From NCBI GenBank assembly GCA_001273335.1, contig LFWV01000015.1, forward strand, positions 1 through 13,905: DNA of 13,905 nt. Direction: 5' to 3'. Origin of the DNA: a miscellaneous Crenarchaeota group-1 archaeon SG8-32-3 (GTDB taxonomy: Archaea > Thermoproteota > Bathyarchaeia > Bathyarchaeales > Bathycorpusculaceae). Shown here one piece after another: positions 7,492 through 12,943 of the stretch (position 1 is the first letter of the stretch; every line of letters starts with the position of its first letter). Below the pieces are notes generated by a model. That model saw nothing but the letters and a program-made list of their open reading frames with translations, was not told the origin of the DNA and made no database searches. A program made the translations under genes and the position numbers.

Positions 7492-8580
7492 TTAGAAGAT
7501 ATTAGTGGGTTTTAATATGTTTTCAGAGACTTCTTTTGCTGGGCAGATAGTAGTTCCTTTTACTATTGAGACGTTGTCTTTGATTTCTGCCTTGTCACCT
7601 ATTATGCAGCCTCTGCCGATTCTTACGTTTTTCCCGATTTTTACACCTTCACCTACTATTGCTCCGTTAATTGAGGTGGAATCATCAATTTTTGCATCTG
7701 ACAGGATTACTGACTCTTTTATCTGCACGTTTTTTCCAACCATCACGTTTTTTCCCAAGATGGCATATGGACCGATAACCGAATGTAAACCTAAGTTTAC
7801 GCCTTTACCCATTTCCACGGGGTTCTTCAGTTCGATTTTGTTTCGCTTTATCGTTTTTTGAGTTTTAGAGTGAATGTCTAGTAGGATTTTGTTTGCTTGC
7901 AGGTATTCTTCTGGTTTGCCTATGTCCATCCACAAGCCATTTATGGGGTATCCGTAAAGTTTTCCTTCTTCGACTAATCTTGGGAAGATTTCGCGTTCCA
8001 TTGAAACGTGTTTTCGTTTTGGGATGTAGCTAAAGATTTTGGGGTTTAGCACGTAGATTCCAGCGTTAATGAGGTTAGATGGCGCTGTGCCTTTGGCTGG
8101 TTTCTCTATGAACCGCGTTATCCGGCCTTTCTCTGCTAATTCTGCAACGCCGTATCTTGTTGGATCTTCAACTTCGCAGAGGGCTATAGTTGCCAATGCT
8201 TTGCTTTTCTTGTGAGTATCCAGAATTTTCGCGTAATCCAGCTCTACGAATATGTCTCCGTTTAAAACAAAGAATGTTTCTGAGTGCCCAATAAGTTTTT
8301 CAGCGTTTTTTATGGGACCACCAGTTCCAAGAGGCGTTTTCGGCGGATCAACGGAATATCTTATTCTTAATCCGTGTTTTGAGATTCTCTGTTTTTTTAT
8401 ATAAAACGCTGTTAACCCGTTAACCGCTAGTATTACTTCTTGAATGTTGCTTTTGGCTAATCGTTCGTAAATCCACTCAAGAAGAGGCTTATTTACTATT
8501 GGAAAAAGAGTTTTAGGTCTTGTGCAGCTTAACGGTCTAAGTCTGGTACCGAATCCACCTGCAAGGATTAAAGCTTTCAG
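7492..8580 (-). CDS. Sugar-1-phosphate nucleotidyltransferase with left-handed beta-helix domain (mannose-1-P guanylyltransferase / GlmU-like; CTG start)
   Basis: A 362-residue protein that couples a sugar 1-phosphate to an NTP. The N-terminal transferase domain begins KALILAGGFGTRLRPLS and continues TRPKTLFPIVNKPLLEW (pyrophosphorylase signature with Lys23), DPPKTPLGTGGPI, VLNGDIF (the metal-binding Asp109), FIEKPAKG (157-164) and WMDIGKPEEYLQAN (217-230). From about residue 254 the sequence becomes hexapeptide repeats (GKGVNLG, IGPYAILGKNVMVG, IGKNVRIGRGCIIG) forming a left-handed beta-helix. The tail and the DIGKPEEYL region resemble mannose-1-phosphate guanylyltransferases; the neighbouring GlmM-type mutase would equally suit UDP-GlcNAc synthesis. 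The first codon is CTG at 8580, directly after an in-frame TAA, exactly where homologues have Met, and GAGG lies 10 bases upstream. It is first in the four-gene minus-strand operon. Confidence 0.87.
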   Translation of the reverse strand: MKALILAGGFGTRLRPLSCTRPKTLFPIVNKPLLEWIYERLAKSNIQEVILAVNGLTAFYIKKQRISKHGLRIRYSVDPPKTPLGTGGPIKNAEKLIGHSETFFVLNGDIFVELDYAKILDTHKKSKALATIALCEVEDPTRYGVAELAEKGRITRFIEKPAKGTAPSNLINAGIYVLNPKIFSYIPKRKHVSMEREIFPRLVEEGKLYGYPINGLWMDIGKPEEYLQANKILLDIHSKTQKTIKRNKIELKNPVEMGKGVNLGLHSVIGPYAILGKNVMVGKNVQIKESVILSDAKIDDSTSINGAIVGEGVKIGKNVRIGRGCIIGDKAEIKDNVSIVKGTTICPAKEVSENILKPTNIF

Positions 8581-8588
8581 TTAATGTC

Positions 8589-8608
8589 AACCTCTGTTTT
8601 TAGAGGCT
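8589..8608 (-). promoter_or_regulatory. 5'-leader hairpin covering the ribosome binding site of the nucleotidyltransferase gene
   Basis: On the minus strand AGCCTCT and AGAGGTT pair over seven positions (one G-U) around a six-base loop. The right arm contains the AGAGG ribosome binding site of the CTG-initiated gene, so folding would hide it. The predicted transcript start is near 8606, so the left arm may be only partly transcribed. Confidence 0.35.
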
Positions 8609-8626
8609 TATATTATCTACACATTT

Positions 8627-8635
8627 TAATATAAA
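8627..8635 (-). promoter_or_regulatory. TATA box candidate for the sugar-nucleotide operon
   Basis: On the minus strand TTTATATTA is the best TATA match upstream of the four-gene operon and would place transcription start near 8606, about 25 bases before the CTG start. Two direct repeats and a small palindrome lie just upstream of it (8654-8691). Confidence 0.45.
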
Positions 8636-8653
8636 CAATTATGGTGAGCATTT

Positions 8654-8691
8654 GGTTGTTGCATTATACAATTTTATTGTGTAGGTTGTTG
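8654..8691. repeat. Paired GGTTGTTG repeats flanking a palindrome, upstream of the operon promoter
   Basis: GGTTGTTG occurs at 8654-8661 and again at 8684-8691, exactly 30 bases apart (about three helical turns). Between them ACAATTTTATTGT (8668-8680) is a perfect five-base palindrome with a three-base centre. The group ends about 20 bp upstream of the operon's TATA box, a position used by archaeal activators. No regulator is encoded nearby. Confidence 0.35.
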
Positions 8692-9010
8692 ATTGGGCGC
8701 TTCACTACGAAATTTTCCTATAACTCCACTTTTATGGATGCTATTCCTAATAAGTCCCAATTAGTCTTGTGCTAATGTTTACTACATATTATTGACTGTG
8801 AAAACAGACAATACGAGACCTACCTCCCTCTATAGGGAAAATACGCCTTGACCGATAGAATTTTTCCGATTTAGGGTTTCTACGGTTAGACCGTTTTAGA
8901 GGCTTATTCAAAAGCTCGTGTCGCATGAACGTTTTCATGAACAAACTAATCCGCCTAAGCGAAATCAGATTATGCCAACAGCGTCACCTAACACGTTAAA
9001 CCATAGCAAG
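8692..9010. other. Rest of the divergent intergenic region, no convincing gene
   Basis: This stretch of more than 300 bases holds no recognisable protein or RNA gene. It contains a six-base hairpin CATGAA/TTCATG (8924-8939), an ACGGT/ACCGT palindrome near 8882-8894, and the second copy of a 14-base repeat (TTTTAGAGGCTTAT at 8894-8907; first copy at 8598-8611). A 49-codon minus-strand frame at 8938-8789 is basic and has no recognisable motif; I treat it as chance. Confidence 0.5.
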
Positions 9011-9019
9011 CTTTTATAG
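9011..9019 (+). promoter_or_regulatory. TATA box candidate for the flavoprotein gene
   Basis: CTTTTATAG, preceded by purines, sits about 45 bases before the ATG at 9061 and predicts transcription start near 9041, inside the inverted repeat described next. Confidence 0.45.
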
Positions 9020-9026
9020 GGAGCGC

Positions 9027-9049
9027 CTGTAACACACTGAATGTTACAG
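9027..9049 (+). promoter_or_regulatory. Perfect 8-bp inverted repeat at the flavoprotein promoter, operator candidate
   Basis: CTGTAACA (9027-9034) and TGTTACAG (9042-9049) are exact reverse complements with a seven-base spacer. The element lies just downstream of the TATA box, over the expected transcription start, where a dimeric repressor would block initiation. As RNA it could instead form a leader hairpin before the start codon. Confidence 0.5.
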
Positions 9050-9060
9050 AGAGATTTTTT

Positions 9061-9762
9061 ATGAAGTTTGAAACGCACGTGAAAGAAATCATACCACGCA
9101 CTTACAACGTGACCAGCTTTAGGTTCCCAAGACCTGCCGAGCTTAACTATAAGGCGGGACAGTTCTTTTTCGTCACACTTAAGACTGAAGGGAAAGAGTT
9201 GAAAAAACACTTCAGCTTCTCCAGCAGCCCAACAGAAAAGAATCACATAGAATTCACCAAAAAGCTGTCAGACAGCGACTTTTCCACTGGCTTGAAAGCG
9301 CTTAAGGAGGGGGACTGGGCAAGAATAGACGCGCCGTACGGAAAATTCACTTTCGAGGGCGAACACCAGAAAATTGGTTTACTGGCAGGAGGCATCGGGA
9401 TAACCCCGTTCAAAAGCATATGCCAGTACTGCACCGACATGCACTTAGAAACGAAGGCTACGTTGCTTTACGGCAACCGCAAAGAAAACGACATAGCCTT
9501 CAGAAAAGAGCTGGAAACCCTGCAACGGAAGAACAAGAACCTTAAAGTCGTGTTCACGCTAAATGAAGCAGATAGTACCTGGAAGGGCTCTAGGGGACTA
9601 ATCAATGCGAATATGATAAAAAAGGAGATACCCGACTACGAGGAAACCGAGTTTTACACTTGTGGACCCCCAAGAATGGTGGAGATAATGGAGAAGCTCG
9701 TCGCGCAACTGGGCTTGCCGAAGACACAGCTGAAACGCGAATACTTCACGGGATACTCATAA
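9061..9762 (+). CDS. Ferredoxin-NADP+ reductase-like FAD/NAD(P)-binding oxidoreductase
   Basis: A 233-residue flavoprotein of the ferredoxin reductase fold, which passes electrons between NAD(P)H and a protein or small acceptor. The FAD-binding barrel covers about 1-100, with AGQFFFVTL (32-40) and KHFSFSSSP (49-57), a variant of the usual RxYS motif with Lys49 and Phe51. The NAD(P) domain shows LLAGGIGITPFKSI (107-120), LLYGNRKENDIAF and FYTCGPPRMVEIM (198-210), and it ends REYFTGYS. No 2Fe-2S domain or membrane segment is attached, so it needs a separate partner. The ATG at 9061 follows a weak GAGAG. It is a single-gene unit with its own promoter, converging on asnS with 3 bp between stops. 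Partner and substrate are unknown. Confidence 0.88.
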   Translation: MKFETHVKEIIPRTYNVTSFRFPRPAELNYKAGQFFFVTLKTEGKELKKHFSFSSSPTEKNHIEFTKKLSDSDFSTGLKALKEGDWARIDAPYGKFTFEGEHQKIGLLAGGIGITPFKSICQYCTDMHLETKATLLYGNRKENDIAFRKELETLQRKNKNLKVVFTLNEADSTWKGSRGLINANMIKKEIPDYEETEFYTCGPPRMVEIMEKLVAQLGLPKTQLKREYFTGYS

Positions 9763-9765
9763 AAG

Positions 9766-11049
9766 CTATGGGTAGAATCGTCTGGTGGTTCTCGGAAACG
9801 GAATAGCATCAATAATGTTTTCCAAGTCAAGCATCCAAGCCAGAAGCCTCTCCACGCCCATACCGAAACCTATGTGTGGCACAGTACCGTAGCGGCGAAG
9901 GTCCAAGTACCACTCGTAATCTTCAGCCTTCAACCCCATGTTTTCAATCCTTTTAATCAGAACGCCCTTGTCGTCTTCTCTGGCGCCGCCTGTGGATATT
10001 TCACCTATTCTCGGAACTAACATGTCCACGGACATGGCAACTTCGGGGCGGTCACGGTAAGTTTTGCAGTAGAACGCTTTAATCTCATTTGGATAGTCAT
10101 AAACGAAGAATGGCTTCCCAAATTCTTCCGCTAAGGTCTTCTCGTCCTCGTAGCCTAAGTCATTGCCCCACTTCAGGTTCGCGCCTTTCTTGTGGAGAAG
10201 CTCAACTGCCTCAGCATAGGTTATACGCGAAAACGGTGTTTTAACTGAAGATAGTTTGGACACGTCGACCTCTAACTCTTCAAGTTCGAGTTTGCATTTT
10301 TCAGCTGTTTGTTGGCAGATGTGCGCCATAAGCTCCTCTTCGAAGCACATAAGGTCGTTCATTTCAGCGAAGGGCCATTCGCCTTCTATGTGCCAGTACT
10401 CCGTTAAATGTCGAATCGTGCGGCTTTTTTCAGCGCGAAACGACGGTGCAATGCAATAGACTTTTTCTAAAGAGTAGATTAGAATTTCAAGGTAAAGCTG
10501 GGAGCTTTGCGTTAAGTAGAGGTTTTGATCGAAATACTTCACGCCGAAAAGGGTTGAGCCGCCCTCAACAGCGGCAGAGATAAACATGGGTGGAGAAACC
10601 TCTGTGAAATCTTGGCTCTCGAAAAAGTCACGAGCAAACTGCAAAACGGCGTCTCGAATCTTCATAATAAGGTTCATGCGGCGGCTGCGTAGCCAGAGGT
10701 GGCGTACGTCACGGATAAACTGTTCGCTTTGGTCTTTAGTTATCGGAAAAAGCTCGGCTAAACCGATAACGTGTATCGATTCTACTGTGATTTCGTAGTC
10801 TCCTGGCGCGCGCTTGTCAGATTTGACTGTACCCTCGAGCGATAGGGAAGACTCAATCGTCAAGCGTTCTGCTTCGTTCCAAGCAGGACTGCCTTTTTTT
10901 ACGGTGCATTGTATGAAACCGGTTGAGTCTCTCACTAAAAGGAAAATCAGTGTTTTTCCTTCGCGTTTACGGTAAACCCAACCTCTAATGGCAACCTTCT
11001 CGTTTTCGTGGCAGCCATCAAGAACCTCTCGAATCTTCACCAAAGCCAT
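9766..11049 (-). CDS. asnS: Asparaginyl-tRNA synthetase
   Basis: A 427-residue class IIb aminoacyl-tRNA synthetase. An OB-fold anticodon-binding domain (about 1-105, with VAIRGWVYRKREG and FIQCTVKK) precedes the catalytic core: motif 1 FTEVSPPMF (148-156), EGGSTLFGVKYF, YLTQSSQLYLE, motif 2 FRAEKSRTIRHLTEYWHIEG (204-223) and motif 3 GFGMGVERLLAWML (394-407). The ending AIPFPRTTRRFYP distinguishes AsnRS from AspRS. Where many relatives have IRDAIPFPR this protein has IIDAIPFPR (Ile413). Its presence means Asn-tRNA can be charged directly here. The start is ATG at 11049; an ATG seven bases upstream is out of frame. Its promoter region carries a perfect palindrome. It is a single-gene unit as far as seen. 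Confidence 0.95.
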   Translation of the reverse strand: MALVKIREVLDGCHENEKVAIRGWVYRKREGKTLIFLLVRDSTGFIQCTVKKGSPAWNEAERLTIESSLSLEGTVKSDKRAPGDYEITVESIHVIGLAELFPITKDQSEQFIRDVRHLWLRSRRMNLIMKIRDAVLQFARDFFESQDFTEVSPPMFISAAVEGGSTLFGVKYFDQNLYLTQSSQLYLEILIYSLEKVYCIAPSFRAEKSRTIRHLTEYWHIEGEWPFAEMNDLMCFEEELMAHICQQTAEKCKLELEELEVDVSKLSSVKTPFSRITYAEAVELLHKKGANLKWGNDLGYEDEKTLAEEFGKPFFVYDYPNEIKAFYCKTYRDRPEVAMSVDMLVPRIGEISTGGAREDDKGVLIKRIENMGLKAEDYEWYLDLRRYGTVPHIGFGMGVERLLAWMLDLENIIDAIPFPRTTRRFYP

Positions 11050-11080
11050 TACGCATCAACTTCTCTCTACTATTATTTTC

Positions 11081-11110
11081 AAACCTAAATGCATATCTAT
11101 TTTTAGGTTT
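11081..11110 (-). promoter_or_regulatory. Perfect 9-bp inverted repeat in the asnS leader/promoter
   Basis: AAACCTAAA (11081-11089) and TTTAGGTTT (11102-11110) are exact reverse complements, with centres 21 bases apart (two helical turns). With a TATA-like ATATTTAA at 11127-11120 on the minus strand, transcription of asnS should start near 11097, inside the repeat. A second smaller palindrome, TTAACTTCGTTAA, abuts it at 11111-11123. This would suit a repressor operator or a 5'-leader stem. Confidence 0.5.
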
Positions 11111-11119
11111 TTAACTTCG

Positions 11120-11127
11120 TTAAATAT
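11120..11127 (-). promoter_or_regulatory. TATA box candidate for asnS
   Basis: On the minus strand ATATTTAA sits about 75 bases upstream of the asnS ATG and is the closest good TATA match. It predicts a leader of roughly 50 bases carrying the AAACCTAAA palindrome. Confidence 0.35.
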
Positions 11128-11472
11128 CCACACAAGCACAGAGTTTAGCTTCTAAAATTAGATAAAGGAGCTATTAGAGCTCTACGAAGGCTTCAAACGA
11201 GTAAGAAATGAGAGATGAAACAGCTTGAACTATTAACGCAGCTAATGTTCAGTTGACCAAAAGCCTTTTCGACCCGCTTTTTATATTTAAACAAATGAAC
11301 AAAAAGGACAGAAAAACATGTTTTGCGCGGTTTTGCTACGGGGAACCTTTCCCTGACTAGTGGAACAAACATGAATTTGACTTCAAATCAATCTTTCAAT
11401 AACATTAAAAACAAGAGGTATTAATTTGGCAAACATATGGGATACATTAATTAATTTTGCTTTTTTTAGTAT
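11128..11472. other. Intergenic region upstream of the radical SAM gene, with hairpins and an orphan TATA box
   Basis: No convincing gene lies here. A nine-pair hairpin with one bulge (TGAAC-T-ATTA at 11226-11235 with TAATGTTCA at 11243-11251) is followed by AAAAGC/GCTTTT (11259-11264, 11276-11281) and then a strong TATA-like TTTTATATTTAA ending at 11290. A second TATA-like CATTAATTAAT near 11445 is at leaderless distance from the ATG at 11473. A 21-codon frame at 11295-11360 begins too close to the first TATA box to be expressed from it. Confidence 0.4.
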
Positions 11473-12933
11473 ATGAAAATGGTCCGGTCGTATGTTATGG
11501 GAGAGACAAAACGGGTTAAAATAGCCTTGGTTAATCCTCCACCTCCTTCTCCTTTGGCTTTTGTAGATTACCAATATCCACTTATAGGTCTAGCTTACAT
11601 GGCAGCCGTTCTTGAGAAAAATGGTTATGATGTGGCAGTGGTAGACTGCCCGGCTTTAAAAATGACCTACAAGCAAGCTGAACATGCGATCCGACTTTTT
11701 GAACCAGACATAGTTGGCATTACCTCCGTCGCCGCCACCTTCACATCTGCGCTTCAGATTGCTAGGGATATGAAAGAAAGGTATTCACAGGCACTAATTG
11801 TTTTCGGAGGACCACATGTTACAGTTATGGACGAACAAATCATCAGGGACCATGGAGAAGTGGATATTATTGTTAGAGGAGAGGGGGAGCAAACAATAGC
11901 CGACCTTGCACATTGCGTATCTAACTCTGGTTCGAAGAGTCTTAACAAGGTTAAAGGCATAACGTTTAGGAAGGAGACAAGCTTAGTTCGCACGCCAGAT
12001 AGACCTTTAATTGAAAAACTTGACGAACTGCCTTTTCCAGCGTACCATTATTTTCCGTTAAGGAAATATCAGATTTTCGGGAAGCTGGGTCTTCCCATGG
12101 TAACCAGCAGAGGATGTGTCTCACAATGCACATTCTGTTCAGTACCTCAAATTGCAGGGAAGCATGTTAGAGCGAGAAGCCCAAAAAACGTGGTCGATGA
12201 GCTTGTGTGGATACGAGATGAATACAAAGCCGATTTTATTACCTTCACCGACGAAGTATTCACATACGAGAAAGAAAGGGTACTTGAAATATGTTCAGAA
12301 ATAAAAAGAAGAAAGTTAAAGGTTCCCTGGGATTGCCAAACAAGAGCTGATTGCGTTTCCAGAGAAGTGTTAGCTAAAATGAGAAGTGCTAATTGTCAGC
12401 TTGTTTCTTTCGGCGTTGAGTCAGGCAGCCAAAAAATGCTAAACGCCATGAAGAAAGGAACCACAGTTCAACAAAATGAAATGGCCATAAAATGGGCAAA
12501 GGAAACGGGGCTGTCCGTGATTATCTACTTGATTGTTGGCTATCCTGGTGAGACGAAAGAATCATTGAAACAAACTTTTGATTTCATCAAGAAAACTGAA
12601 CCTGATGATGTTTACATGTATTTAGCAACGCCTTATCCGAGCACAGAACTTGGCGATTTGGTAAAAGATACTTGTTGGAAAATCTCACGAGATTGGAGCC
12701 ACTACGAGATGCAGACGCCAGTCTTCGAAAAAGCCGGTTTATCTTTTGAGAAAATCAACAATGAACGTGAAATTTTCTATAATGACTTATATTCACCTTC
12801 ATATATCTTGCGGCAATCACTTAAAGGAACTATCTATAGTCAGATTATGATGCAAAACGCGTTGCATCAACTTCTTTGGCGGATTAAACTACCTTGGCTT
12901 TCTGCGAACTTCAAGAAACTGATACGCCTATGA
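11473..12933 (+). CDS. B12-binding-domain radical SAM protein
   Basis: A 486-residue radical SAM enzyme of the cobalamin-binding class. The N-terminal Rossmann-like B12 domain spans about 15-160, with ALVNPPPPSP, YPLIGLAYMAAVLEKNGYDV, VFGGPHVT (110-117) and VRGEGEQTI. The radical SAM core begins VTSRGCVSQCTFCSVPQ, with the 4Fe-4S cysteines at 215, 219 and 222 in the standard CxxxCxxC spacing, and continues with TFTDEVFTY, FGVESGSQKML and IYLIVGYPGETKESL. Relatives include BchE-type cyclases and B12-dependent methyltransferases; which reaction this one performs cannot be told. In-frame ATGs also occur at 11479 and 11497. The last would give MGETKRVKIALVNPP, closer to common N-termini. No strong ribosome binding site is seen. 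It stands alone and converges with the beta-propeller gene, with 10 bp between stops. Confidence 0.88.
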   Translation: MKMVRSYVMGETKRVKIALVNPPPPSPLAFVDYQYPLIGLAYMAAVLEKNGYDVAVVDCPALKMTYKQAEHAIRLFEPDIVGITSVAATFTSALQIARDMKERYSQALIVFGGPHVTVMDEQIIRDHGEVDIIVRGEGEQTIADLAHCVSNSGSKSLNKVKGITFRKETSLVRTPDRPLIEKLDELPFPAYHYFPLRKYQIFGKLGLPMVTSRGCVSQCTFCSVPQIAGKHVRARSPKNVVDELVWIRDEYKADFITFTDEVFTYEKERVLEICSEIKRRKLKVPWDCQTRADCVSREVLAKMRSANCQLVSFGVESGSQKMLNAMKKGTTVQQNEMAIKWAKETGLSVIIYLIVGYPGETKESLKQTFDFIKKTEPDDVYMYLATPYPSTELGDLVKDTCWKISRDWSHYEMQTPVFEKAGLSFEKINNEREIFYNDLYSPSYILRQSLKGTIYSQIMMQNALHQLLWRIKLPWLSANFKKLIRL

Positions 12934-12943
12934 AAAATCTGAT

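Noticed and set aside
8789..8938. A 49-codon minus-strand open frame in the large intergenic region
   Set aside because: It is highly basic with no recognisable motif, has only a weak AGGCGG upstream, and overlaps repeats and palindromes that better explain the region.
11205..11255. Possible C/D-box guide RNA (GAGATGA resembling a C box)
   Set aside because: The C-box match has one mismatch and no CTGA D box follows at a suitable distance on the same strand.
11295..11360. A 21-codon plus-strand frame with two cysteines after a strong TATA box
   Set aside because: Its ATG is about 5 bases after the TATA element, so transcripts from that promoter would start inside it; no ribosome binding site is present.
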